Shown here: piece by piece, positions 15,822-23,700 of the stretch
How positions within the stretch are numbered: position 1 is the stretch's first letter
Layout: each line of letters begins with the position of its first letter
Source of the DNA: an uncultured Lachnospiraceae bacterium
Lineage (GTDB): Bacteria > Bacillota > Clostridia > Lachnospirales > Lachnospiraceae
Assembly: GCA_910577765.1 (NCBI GenBank)
Contig: CAJTOV010000019.1
Span: 1-34,647 of the forward strand
Length of the DNA: 34,647 bases
Direction: 5' to 3'
Made by a program: the position numbers and the translations under genes
Notes under the pieces: generated by a model
What the model was told of the DNA's origin: nothing
Database searches by the model: none
The model's input: only the letters and a program-made list of their open reading frames with translations

Positions 15822-16865
15822 ATGGGCTACCAATTGTCAAAACCCGATGCTGACCGGCTCTTTCAGGCCTGGACCCGGCAGTATGACGTGTTTGCACCTG
15901 TGCGTATGGAAGGGGAAGGGTGTTTTTCGGACACGGACATCCTTCGTTACGGCCAGGTCACTTCCCTGGACCAGATCCTCTGGGACCAGAAGTCCGATTA
16001 CTCCATGAAGGAGGTTCTGCTGTCCATCAACGAGACCTTGTTTTACTTTACCGAGGACCAGACCACCGTGCCTGGGGGGCCCAGGAAGGATCTGCTGATC
16101 TTCCTTAAGGCCTGTGATCTCCACGCAGTAAAGCGTCTGGATGAGATCTATCTGAAAAACGGCTTCGAAGACTTCTACTACCGCCGTGTCCGGGAACGGG
16201 CCCACTTTATCCTCATGGGATGTGAGAACACCTGCGATACCGGTTTCTGTGTCAGCATGGGGACAAACCAGGCAGAGGATTACGATGCTTATATGAAGGT
16301 GGAGGGCCGGCAGGTGCTGCTGGATGTCCGGTGGGAGGCCCTGGCGCCGGACCGGAAAAGCCAGGAGCCGGACCAGGACAGCCTTTCCCTTCCCAGTCTC
16401 TGCCAGACAGAGGTCTCCCCGGACTATGTGACGGAAAACAAAGAAAAGGTAACCCTGCCCAGGTCCCTTTCCAATGAAAGCTTTACCAGAGAGATCTGGC
16501 AGGAGTACGGCAGCCGCTGTATCGGCTGCGGCCGCTGCAATTTTGTGTGCCCCACCTGCACCTGCTTTACCATGCAGGACATTTTCTACCAGGACAATCC
16601 CCGGGCAGGAGAGCGCAGGCGGGTCTGGGCGTCCTGCCAGGTGGACGGTTACACGGACATGGCCGGAGGCCACAGCTACCGGAAAAGCCAGGGGGACCGG
16701 ATGCGGTTCAAGGTCATGCACAAGATCCACGACTTTAAGGTGCGCACCGGCTATACCATGTGCGTAGGCTGCGGACGCTGCGACGCGGTGTGCCCGGAAT
16801 ACATTTCTTACGCAAACTGCATCAGCCGTCTGGCAAAGGAAGAGGAGGTGCCCCATGAAAAATGA
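15822..16865 (+). CDS. asrA: Anaerobic sulfite reductase subunit A
   Basis: AsrA (347 residues) is the iron-sulfur electron-transfer subunit of the NADH-dependent anaerobic sulfite reductase. Two [4Fe-4S] ferredoxin motifs are visible: Cys233, 236, 239, 243 and Cys314, 317, 320, 324; extra cysteines at 246 and 248 and a CENTCDTGFC patch near 134-143 are typical of this family. The N-terminal half lacks known catalytic motifs and likely docks AsrB. AAAGGAG precedes ATG 15822. It overlaps asrB by 11 bases and heads a seven-gene cluster on the + strand. Confidence 0.94.
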   Translation: MGYQLSKPDADRLFQAWTRQYDVFAPVRMEGEGCFSDTDILRYGQVTSLDQILWDQKSDYSMKEVLLSINETLFYFTEDQTTVPGGPRKDLLIFLKACDLHAVKRLDEIYLKNGFEDFYYRRVRERAHFILMGCENTCDTGFCVSMGTNQAEDYDAYMKVEGRQVLLDVRWEALAPDRKSQEPDQDSLSLPSLCQTEVSPDYVTENKEKVTLPRSLSNESFTREIWQEYGSRCIGCGRCNFVCPTCTCFTMQDIFYQDNPRAGERRRVWASCQVDGYTDMAGGHSYRKSQGDRMRFKVMHKIHDFKVRTGYTMCVGCGRCDAVCPEYISYANCISRLAKEEEVPHEK

Positions 16866-17646
16866 ATACATTCCCCAGCTGTCCGCCATCCGGGAAGTGA
16901 TCCGCCATACGGACCTGGAGTACACCTTCCGCATGGAATTTTCCGGGGACGTGAAGCCGGGACAGTTCTTTGAGATCTCCCTTCCCAAATTCGGGGAGGC
17001 CCCTATCTCCGTCAGCGGCATCGGCCCGGATACGGTGGACTTTACCATCCGCCGGGTAGGAAAAGTCACCAATGAGATCTTTGAGAATTATGTGGGAGAT
17101 ACGCTGTACATCCGGGGGCCTTACGGCAACGGCTTTGACATAGACAATTACCGGGGAAAGGAACTGGTGGTAGTGGCCGGGGGAACCGGGCTGTCTCCGG
17201 TAAAAGGCGTGGTGGATTATTTTGCGGCCCATAGGGAGGAAGCGGCGGATGTGACCCTGATTGCCGGATTCAAATCTCCCGGGGACGTGCTGTTCAAGGA
17301 AGACTTTGAGATATGGAAACGGTCCATCCATGTGATCCAGACCGTGGACTGGGCCCCGGAAGGCTATGAAGGGCCTGTGGGCATGGTGACAAAATACATA
17401 CCGGATCTGAAATTCACGGACATTGCCAATTCCTCCTTCATCTGTGTGGGACCGCCGGTGATGATCCGGTTTACGGTCCAGGAGATCTTAAAGCTTGGGG
17501 TGCCGGAGGAGAACATCTGGGTATCCCATGAACGGAAAATGTGCTGCGGCCTGGGCAAATGCGGCCACTGCCGCATCGGCTCCACCTACATCTGTCTGGA
17601 CGGCCCGGTCTTTAACTATGTGGAAGGCAAGAATCTCATCGATTAG
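16855..17646 (+). CDS. asrB: Anaerobic sulfite reductase subunit B (FAD/NAD reductase)
   Basis: AsrB (263 residues) takes electrons from NAD(P)H and passes them through FAD and an iron-sulfur centre. The N-terminal part is a ferredoxin-reductase-like FAD domain (PISVSGIG, RGPYGNGF), the middle binds pyridine nucleotide (VAGGTGLSPVKG at 107-118), and the C-terminus carries a [2Fe-2S] PyrK-like cysteine set, Cys231, 236, 239 and 247 in CCGLGKCGHCRIGSTYIC. It overlaps asrA and ends ten bases before asrC. Confidence 0.95.
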   Translation: MKNEYIPQLSAIREVIRHTDLEYTFRMEFSGDVKPGQFFEISLPKFGEAPISVSGIGPDTVDFTIRRVGKVTNEIFENYVGDTLYIRGPYGNGFDIDNYRGKELVVVAGGTGLSPVKGVVDYFAAHREEAADVTLIAGFKSPGDVLFKEDFEIWKRSIHVIQTVDWAPEGYEGPVGMVTKYIPDLKFTDIANSSFICVGPPVMIRFTVQEILKLGVPEENIWVSHERKMCCGLGKCGHCRIGSTYICLDGPVFNYVEGKNLID

Positions 17647-17656
17647 GAGGGGGAAC

Positions 17657-18628
17657 ATGGGACTGGATATTAACACCAAGAAACTGAAAAAGAATGCCTT
17701 CCGGGTGTCAAAGAAACGGGGGCTGGGAGCATCCCGGATCCGGGTGCCCGGAGGGTATCTCAATGCGGAGGTTCTGGGCATGGTCCAGGAGATTGCCCAG
17801 ACCTACGGAAACGGCTATGTCCACCTTACCACCCGCCAGGGCTTTGAGATCGAAGGCATCCGCTTGGAGGACATGGACGAAATCAACCGGAAACTGCAGC
17901 CCATTATCCAGCTTCTGGACATTAACCAGAAGGAACCGGGCACCGGCTACCCGGCTTCCGGCACCCGCAACATCAGCGCCTGCATCGGCAACAATGTGTG
18001 CCCCTTTGCCAACTACAATACGGCACAGCTGGCAAAGCGCATTGAGAAGGAAGTATTTCCCAATGACCTGCATTTTAAGATTGCCCTTACAGGCTGTCCC
18101 AACGACTGTGCCAAAGCCCGGATGCACGATTTCGGCATCATCGGCATGACCATGCCCCAGTACAATCCCGACCGGTGCGTGGCCTGCCAGGCCTGCATCA
18201 AAGGCTGCAAAAGCCTTTCCGTCAATGCGCTGCGCCTGGAAAATTACAAGATAAAGCGGGATGAGGAAAAGTGCGTAGGCTGCGGTGTCTGTGTTACCAA
18301 ATGTCCTACCCGGGCCTTTACCAGAAGCGCCAGAAAGTACTATAAGCTGACCATTATGGGGCGTACCGGCAAGAAAAACCCGAGACTGGGAGAGGATTTC
18401 CTGGTGTGGGCCGACGCGGACAACATCATTAAGATCATTCTCAACACCTACCGGTTCGTGGACAAATACATTTCCCCGGACGCCCCGGCCAGAAAGGAGC
18501 ATATCGGCTACATCATTGACCGGGTAGGCTTTGAAGAGTACAAAAAATGGGCCCTGGAGGGGGTAGAGCTGCTGCCGGAGACCCTTGTGAAGGAATGTGT
18601 GTACTGGAGCGGGATACATTTTGACTGA
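17657..18628 (+). CDS. asrC: Anaerobic sulfite reductase subunit C (siroheme catalytic subunit)
   Basis: AsrC (323 residues) reduces sulfite to sulfide at a siroheme-[4Fe-4S] centre; siroheme enzymes of this family can also reduce nitrite. The ferrodoxin-like half domain HLTTRQGFEIEGI is followed by the siroheme cysteines Cys109, Cys115, Cys147 and Cys151 (CIGNNVC and TGCPNDC). Two extra [4Fe-4S] motifs follow at Cys174-184 and Cys206-216, as expected for AsrC. ATG 17657 after GGAGGGGG is preferred over a longer frame running back into asrB. The molybdoenzyme gene begins 38 bases later, without a terminator. Confidence 0.95.
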   Translation: MGLDINTKKLKKNAFRVSKKRGLGASRIRVPGGYLNAEVLGMVQEIAQTYGNGYVHLTTRQGFEIEGIRLEDMDEINRKLQPIIQLLDINQKEPGTGYPASGTRNISACIGNNVCPFANYNTAQLAKRIEKEVFPNDLHFKIALTGCPNDCAKARMHDFGIIGMTMPQYNPDRCVACQACIKGCKSLSVNALRLENYKIKRDEEKCVGCGVCVTKCPTRAFTRSARKYYKLTIMGRTGKKNPRLGEDFLVWADADNIIKIILNTYRFVDKYISPDAPARKEHIGYIIDRVGFEEYKKWALEGVELLPETLVKECVYWSGIHFD

Positions 18629-18666
18629 CCGTCCGTCCGGACAGACCCAGATAGGAGCGTGAATAT

Positions 18667-20751
18667 ATGAAGAAAATACAATCCACCTGCAATTACTGCG
18701 CCATTGACTGCAACCTGGATTTCTATGTAGAGGATAACCGGGTGGTCAAGGTGGTTCCCACGGCCGGATATCCGGTCAATGACGGATTCTGCTGTATCAA
18801 AGGGCTGTCCCTGGATAAGCAGCAGACCACCGTAAAGCCCGGAAGCCTGCCGAAGATCCGCCAGGCAGACGGAAGCTTCCGGCAGGTATCCTGGGAGGAA
18901 GGCTTTCAGCATGTGGCAGACAAGCTGAAAGAACTCCAGGCCAAATACGGACCGGAAAGCGTGGCAGGCATCAGCACCGGACAGCTTACCCTGGAGGAGT
19001 TTGCCATATTCGGCCACGTGATGCGCAACTACCTGAAAACCAATGTGGACGGCAACACCCGGCTGTGTATGGCCACGGCGGTGGTAGCCCACAAACAGAG
19101 CTACGGCTTTGACGCCCCGGGCTATACCTTACAGGATCTGGAGCTGTCAGACACCATCATTTTCATCGGGTCCAATCCGGTGGTGGCCCACCCCATTCTC
19201 TGGGGGCGTGTGCGCAACAACCAGGTTCCCGGCCACAAGGTCATTGTCATTGACCCGCGCAGGTCCGAGACTGCCATGAATGCAGACTACTGGTACGGGC
19301 TCCGGTGGAGAAGCGACCTGGTGCTGCTGTATACGGTGGCAAACCTGCTGATTGAAAAGGATTACCTGGACCATGAATTCATTGAGGCCCACACAGAGAA
19401 ATTCCCTGAGTTCCGGGAGTTTGTAAAGGCTTACACCCTGGAGCGGGGGGTGGCGGATACCGGGCTGTCCAGGGAGCAGATTCTGGAACTGGTAGAGCTG
19501 ATCCACAGCGGAAAGCGGGTATCCTTCTGGTGGACCATGGGGGTCAACCAGGGCTATGAGGCCGTGCGCACGGCCCAGGCCATTATCAACCTGGCCCTGA
19601 TGACCGGCAATATGGGAAAGCCCGGCACAGGGGCCAATTCCATCACCGGCCAGTGCAATGCCATGGGTTCCCGGACCTACAGCAACACGGCGGTATTCTT
19701 CGGCGGCGGGGATTTCGCCAATCCGGCCAGACGCCAGCGCATTGCCGGTGTCCTGGGCGTGGAGGAAAGTATGCTGGCAGAGAAGCCTACAAAAACCTAT
19801 AACCAGATCATTGAGGGCATCAATGCCGGGGAGATCAAAGGCCTGTGGATTCTCTGCACCAATCCCCGCCACAGCTGGACCAACAACGAGACCTTTGCTT
19901 CTGCGGCAAAGAAACTGGAGCTGTTTGTGGTCCAGGACATTTACGACACCATTGAAAGCGCTGAGGACTGTACCGTATTCTTCCCGGTAGTACCGGGACT
20001 GAAAAAGGAAGGCACCTACATCAACCTGGAGCGGCGGCTGTCTGCCATGCGGCCGGTGCTGGAGCGGGGAGAGAACGAGATTTCCGATTACGAGGCCATA
20101 CTGGGTGTGGGAAAGGCCCTGGGCATGGGGGATGCCTTAAAAGGATGGGAGACCCCCAGGGACTGCTTTAACCTGATGCGGGAATGCTCCCGGAACATGC
20201 CTGGGGATATTACGGGAATCACCTGGGAGGCCCTGGAGAATTCCCACGGAATCCAGTGGCCTTATCCGGAAGGCAGGGAAGCGGAGCTTTCCGACGACCA
20301 GCGCCGCCTGTACGAGGACGGCAGGTTCTTCACCCCCTCGGGGAAAGCCCAGTTTGTATTCGAAGAAGTACGGGAAAATCCCCTTCCCAGGACAGAAAAA
20401 TTCCCCTATGTGCTGAACACAGGCCGGGGCACCGTAGGCCAGTGGCACACCCAGAGCCGGACCAGGGAGGTGCGGTTTGTGGAGGATGTGTCGGTGAAGG
20501 GGGCGTATCTTTACATGAATCCGGAGCTGGCAGACCAGAAGGGCATCCGGGAAATGGACCGGATCCGGGTGTATTCCGCCAACGGACAAAACGCCCTGTT
20601 CACCGTAAAGCTTACCGGCAATGTAAGCCGGGAAGAGCTGTTTGCCCCCATCCACTATATGGAATGCAACCGGCTGACCCCCTCTGTCTATGACCCCTAT
20701 TCCAAGGAACCGTCCTACAAGGCAACGCCGGTCCGTTTCGAGAAAGTCTGA
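18667..20751 (+). CDS. Molybdopterin oxidoreductase, nitrate-reductase-like catalytic subunit
   Basis: A 694-residue DMSO-reductase-family enzyme binding a bis-MGD molybdenum (or tungsten) cofactor. The N-terminal [4Fe-4S] motif uses Cys8, 11, 15 and 43 (FCCIKG). The metal ligand is predicted to be Cys134 in NTRLCMATAVV, the form seen in cytoplasmic NasA/NapA nitrate reductases and Cys-type formate dehydrogenases. GSNPVVAHPILWGR and the C-terminal cofactor domain (NTGRGTVGQWHTQSRT) are typical. No Tat signal is seen, so it should be cytoplasmic. With the following ferredoxin and FAD genes it resembles the three-gene nitrate reductase of clostridia, which I recall from C. perfringens. The substrate is not proven; a sulfur oxyanion or formate remains possible. 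Confidence 0.88.
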   Translation: MKKIQSTCNYCAIDCNLDFYVEDNRVVKVVPTAGYPVNDGFCCIKGLSLDKQQTTVKPGSLPKIRQADGSFRQVSWEEGFQHVADKLKELQAKYGPESVAGISTGQLTLEEFAIFGHVMRNYLKTNVDGNTRLCMATAVVAHKQSYGFDAPGYTLQDLELSDTIIFIGSNPVVAHPILWGRVRNNQVPGHKVIVIDPRRSETAMNADYWYGLRWRSDLVLLYTVANLLIEKDYLDHEFIEAHTEKFPEFREFVKAYTLERGVADTGLSREQILELVELIHSGKRVSFWWTMGVNQGYEAVRTAQAIINLALMTGNMGKPGTGANSITGQCNAMGSRTYSNTAVFFGGGDFANPARRQRIAGVLGVEESMLAEKPTKTYNQIIEGINAGEIKGLWILCTNPRHSWTNNETFASAAKKLELFVVQDIYDTIESAEDCTVFFPVVPGLKKEGTYINLERRLSAMRPVLERGENEISDYEAILGVGKALGMGDALKGWETPRDCFNLMRECSRNMPGDITGITWEALENSHGIQWPYPEGREAELSDDQRRLYEDGRFFTPSGKAQFVFEEVRENPLPRTEKFPYVLNTGRGTVGQWHTQSRTREVRFVEDVSVKGAYLYMNPELADQKGIREMDRIRVYSANGQNALFTVKLTGNVSREELFAPIHYMECNRLTPSVYDPYSKEPSYKATPVRFEKV

Positions 20752-20775
20752 ACCGCCGCAAGAAAAGGAGGCCCT

Positions 20776-21198
20776 ATGTACCGTATTAAGATTGACCGCA
20801 GCCGGTGTGTCGGCTGCCTGACCTGTGTGACGGCCTGCGTGGTCAGCCACCAGACCGAAAGCTCGGATGCCAGAAACCGTGTGACCATTGACAGCGGCAC
20901 CCGGCCGGCGCCTATTTTCTGCCGCCACTGTCAGCACCCGGAGTGTGTATACACCTGCATGACCGGCGCCATGAAGAAGAACCCGGACACCGGGTATGTG
21001 GAGTATGACAAAGACCAGTGTGCCGGCTGTTACATGTGCATCATGTCCTGCCCGTATGGAATCCTGAAATACGACAGTATCAGTCACAAGGAAATCATGA
21101 AATGCAACATGTGCGTCCACAGAAGTGAGGACGGCACCGCGAAGCCCATGTGCGTGGAGAAGTGCCCCATGCAGGCCATAACCCTGGAGGAGGTGTAA
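20776..21198 (+). CDS. Four-cluster [4Fe-4S] ferredoxin-type electron-transfer subunit
   Basis: A 140-residue protein with 16 cysteines arranged as four clusters: Cys11-21, Cys49-61, Cys82-92 and Cys110-130, the DmsB/HycB pattern in a shortened form. Such subunits wire an electron donor to a molybdoenzyme, here presumably the one encoded 24 bases upstream and the FAD protein encoded three bases downstream. AAAGGAGG precedes the start. No signal peptide or membrane anchor is visible, so the complex should be soluble. Confidence 0.9.
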   Translation: MYRIKIDRSRCVGCLTCVTACVVSHQTESSDARNRVTIDSGTRPAPIFCRHCQHPECVYTCMTGAMKKNPDTGYVEYDKDQCAGCYMCIMSCPYGILKYDSISHKEIMKCNMCVHRSEDGTAKPMCVEKCPMQAITLEEV

Positions 21199-21201
21199 GG
21201 G

Positions 21202-22428
21202 ATGAAGTATGTGGTATTAGGTTCCTCAGCAGCCGGAATCAACGGAATCCGGGAGCTGCGCAGGCTGGACCCGTCCGGAGAGATTCTGCTGGTATCCAAA
21301 GACAGGGCCATCTATTCCCGCTGTATCCTGCACCAGTACCTGGGCGGGGAGCGGACCCTGGAGCAGCTGAATTTTGCGGAAAAGGAGTTTGACCGGGTAT
21401 ACCGGGTGGAGTGGAAGAAGGGCACCGGCTGCACCGGGATCGACCGCAAAGCCCGGCAGGTATTTCTGGACAACGGGGAGACCGTAACCTATGACCGGCT
21501 TCTGATTGCCACCGGGTCCCACACGTATCTGCCGGACATTCCGGGCCTGCGGGAGGCAGTCAATGCCAGTGGTTTCCGCAATCTGGAGGATATGGCGCCC
21601 CTGAAGGAGGCGGCTGTCCCAGGAAAGCAGGTGGTGGTCATGGGAGCCGGTCTGGTGGGCATGGACTGTGTCGCCGGCCTTCTGGAGGCAGGGGTAAAGC
21701 CGGTGCTGGTGGAGACAGCCCCCTGGATGCTGAAAAAGCAGCTGGATGAGACCGCAGCCAGCCGCTACCAGGAGGCCTTTGCAGCCAGAGGCGTAAAGCA
21801 GTATTACGGGCAGACAGTCACCCGGGCCGTGCTGGACGGCAAAAAGCAGATTACAGAGCTTGTTCTGTCGGACGGCACAATCCTGCCCTGCCACTGGCTG
21901 GTGGTAACGGCCGGGGTCCGGGCCAACGTGGAATTCCTGGAAGGAAGCGGCCTTGCCTTAAGCCCTCTGGGCCTGGTCTACGACGAGACCGGCAGGACAA
22001 ATGATCCTGATATCTATGGGGCAGGAGATGTATCCGGGGCCAGGCCCATCTGGCCGGTGGCTGTGAAGGAGGGAATCATCGCCGCCAGCAACATGGCAGG
22101 GGGACACCGGAAAATGACCGATTTCTTTGCCAGCAAATCCACCATGAACTTCCTGGGAATCCCCAGCATGTCCCTGGGAGAGGTGAACCCGCCGGAAGGG
22201 CAGATGGAGATGGAGGTGCGAAAGACAAAGGATTCCTACAAAAAGATCCTCCACAAAGACGGGAAAATCACCGGGGCCGTGCTGCAGGGGGACCTGGCCT
22301 ACGGCGGTATCCTGCAGCAGCTGATTGCCAGGAAGATCGATATTACCCGGGTGAAGAAACCGGTGTTTGATATTGATTACTCCGACTTTTTCCACATGGA
22401 CGAGAACTTTGAGTATTACTGGGACTGA
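21202..22428 (+). CDS. FAD/NAD(P)-dependent oxidoreductase, NirB/rubredoxin-reductase type
   Basis: A 408-residue pyridine nucleotide-disulfide oxidoreductase fold. FAD binds at GSSAAGINGIREL (residues 7-19) and DIYGAGDVSG near 270; the NAD(P) site is VVMGAGLVGMDCV near 148. It resembles the flavin domain of assimilatory nitrite reductases and the NADH-linked component of clostridial nitrate reductases. No redox-active CxxC is seen, so it probably feeds electrons from NAD(P)H to the ferredoxin subunit just upstream. About 65 C-terminal residues follow the core and probably make subunit contacts. Confidence 0.88.
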   Translation: MKYVVLGSSAAGINGIRELRRLDPSGEILLVSKDRAIYSRCILHQYLGGERTLEQLNFAEKEFDRVYRVEWKKGTGCTGIDRKARQVFLDNGETVTYDRLLIATGSHTYLPDIPGLREAVNASGFRNLEDMAPLKEAAVPGKQVVVMGAGLVGMDCVAGLLEAGVKPVLVETAPWMLKKQLDETAASRYQEAFAARGVKQYYGQTVTRAVLDGKKQITELVLSDGTILPCHWLVVTAGVRANVEFLEGSGLALSPLGLVYDETGRTNDPDIYGAGDVSGARPIWPVAVKEGIIAASNMAGGHRKMTDFFASKSTMNFLGIPSMSLGEVNPPEGQMEMEVRKTKDSYKKILHKDGKITGAVLQGDLAYGGILQQLIARKIDITRVKKPVFDIDYSDFFHMDENFEYYWD

Positions 22429-22457
22429 AGATCTGGTTTGAGAACAGGGGGACGAAA

Positions 22458-23387
22458 ATGGAACGATTGGAGAGAATGCCGGTTCCGGTGCTTCCTACCT
22501 TTGTAGGGGCCCTGACACTGGGAAATGTTTATTCGGGAATGGGGTATCCGGTAGTCCGTCATATAACCATGTGGACAGCCACGGTGATCCTGCTGCTTTA
22601 TATTGTCAAGCTTATCCGGTATCCGGCAGTGTGCGCAAAAGAGTACGGAAATGTGGTTCCGTGCAGCCTTTATGCAGGATTTACCATGGTGACCATGATC
22701 CTGGGAAGCTATTATTTTGATTATATCCCGGCCCTGGGCAAGGGGATGCTGTGTGTGGCCCTGGCTGCCCACGGGATACATATTCTGGTATTTACCTGGC
22801 GGAATGTGGTGAAGAACCGGGTGATTGACACTTTTGTGCCAAGCTGGTTTGTCACCTACAACGGGATCATGGTAAGCTGCGTGGTAGGAGGCCCCATGAA
22901 TCTGGCGGGAATTCTCAAATACGTGGTGTATTACGGGATCGCTGTCTATGGGGTGATTATTCCCATTATGATCTGGCGGCTCCTGAAGGTTCCGGTGAAG
23001 CCGGGGGTCTACCACACCATGGCCGTGGTGCTGGCGCCGTGCAGTCTCTGTGTGGTCAGCTATCTCAATGTGATCAAGGAGCCGTCAGCCGCCCTGGTTT
23101 ATATCCTGTACGGCTGTGTCCTGGCTTCCCTGGCTTTTATTGTGGTGATGCTGCCGAAGTTTTTCGCCTTTTCCTTTGCACCTGGCTTTGCCGGGCTCAC
23201 CTTCCCTATGGCCATTGGTATTGTGGCCACCAACAAGATGACCGGATTCCTTACCGCAGCCGGACAGGAAGGGCTGGCCGGGATGACGGCCCAGCTTTCC
23301 GGGATTCAGGTGTATCTGACTACCATGATTGTGGGGTATGTGCTTTTGAATTTCCTGATTATGGCTCTTAAGATTGAGCGGAAGTAA
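22458..23387 (+). CDS. TDT-family membrane transporter (TehA/SLAC1/Ssu1 group)
   Basis: A 309-residue, very hydrophobic protein with about ten predicted membrane helices and the family opening RMPVPVLPTFVGALTLGNVY. The TDT family includes TehA, malate exporters, the plant nitrate/chloride channel SLAC1 and the yeast sulfite pump Ssu1. As the last gene of the asr/molybdoenzyme cluster, 29 bases after the FAD gene, it could move nitrate, nitrite, sulfite or an organic acid; its position argues for an oxyanion. GAACAGGGGGACG is a weak ribosome site. No terminator with a simple stem follows, only the large palindrome at 23392-23491. Confidence 0.85.
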   Translation: MERLERMPVPVLPTFVGALTLGNVYSGMGYPVVRHITMWTATVILLLYIVKLIRYPAVCAKEYGNVVPCSLYAGFTMVTMILGSYYFDYIPALGKGMLCVALAAHGIHILVFTWRNVVKNRVIDTFVPSWFVTYNGIMVSCVVGGPMNLAGILKYVVYYGIAVYGVIIPIMIWRLLKVPVKPGVYHTMAVVLAPCSLCVVSYLNVIKEPSAALVYILYGCVLASLAFIVVMLPKFFAFSFAPGFAGLTFPMAIGIVATNKMTGFLTAAGQEGLAGMTAQLSGIQVYLTTMIVGYVLLNFLIMALKIERK

Positions 23388-23391
23388 AGTA

Positions 23392-23491
23392 ATACAACAG
23401 AAAATCCCATGGAGAATCATGCGTTAAGGGTTACTGTTCGCTGGGTACCAGTGGACAGTAACAAACGCGGAGCTTCGTGGGATTTTTGTAT
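23392..23491. repeat. 100-bp imperfect palindrome, MITE-like or complex terminator
   Basis: Nested pairings span the whole element: ATACAA (23392-23397) with TTGTAT (23486-23491); AAAATCCCA (23401-23409) with TGGGATTTT (23478-23486); GCGTT (23421-23425) with AACGC (23464-23468); GTTACTGT (23430-23437) with ACAGTAAC (23455-23462); and CTGG/CCAG at the tip. The outer two stems share one base. Arms of about 43 bases and a lack of coding suggest a miniature inverted-repeat element, and the T run near its end may also stop transcription from the asr cluster. The inner hairpin resembles the repeat at 16-48. Confidence 0.65.
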
Positions 23492-23505
23492 AAAATCCTG
23501 AGAGT

Positions 23506-23593
23506 AAAACCGGTTTTGTGGATAAGTGCGACCTGTTTTTTCTGATTAGGCTGCTGGCAAAGAGTCATCTCCCACCGCTGGGCGGGAGATGAC
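23506..23593. other. Palindromic spacer upstream of the PepSY gene
   Basis: Within the 313-base non-coding gap 23388-23700, beyond the large palindrome, are a perfect 12-base palindrome AAAACCGGTTTT (23506-23517) and a hairpin GTCATCTCCC (23564-23573) with GGGAGATGAC (23584-23593), perfect over ten pairs. Neither has a T run. They could be operators for the promoter at 23638 or remnants of repeats. No open frame with a ribosome site is seen in the gap. Confidence 0.5.
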
Positions 23594-23637
23594 CACTGTC
23601 CGGGAACAGACGGAGGGAAACGGATTATTTTTCTGTG

Positions 23638-23666
23638 TTGATTCCGGCGTCCGGAATGAGTATAAT
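23638..23666 (+). promoter_or_regulatory. Promoter of the PepSY gene
   Basis: TTGATT (23638-23643), 17 bases, TATAAT (23661-23666). Transcription would begin near 23673, leaving a 28-base leader with AGGAGG before ATG 23701. Confidence 0.85.
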
Positions 23667-23700
23667 AATGGCATCACCTATATTATCAGGAGGTAGCAGA

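Noticed and set aside
15837..17072. Long antisense open frame opposite asrA and asrB
   Set aside because: Same reason: its content mirrors the codon structure of the conserved + strand genes and has no known motif.
17495..17656. Longer start for asrC inside asrB
   Set aside because: The extension overlaps asrB in another frame and does not resemble AsrC; ATG 17657 has a strong ribosome site.
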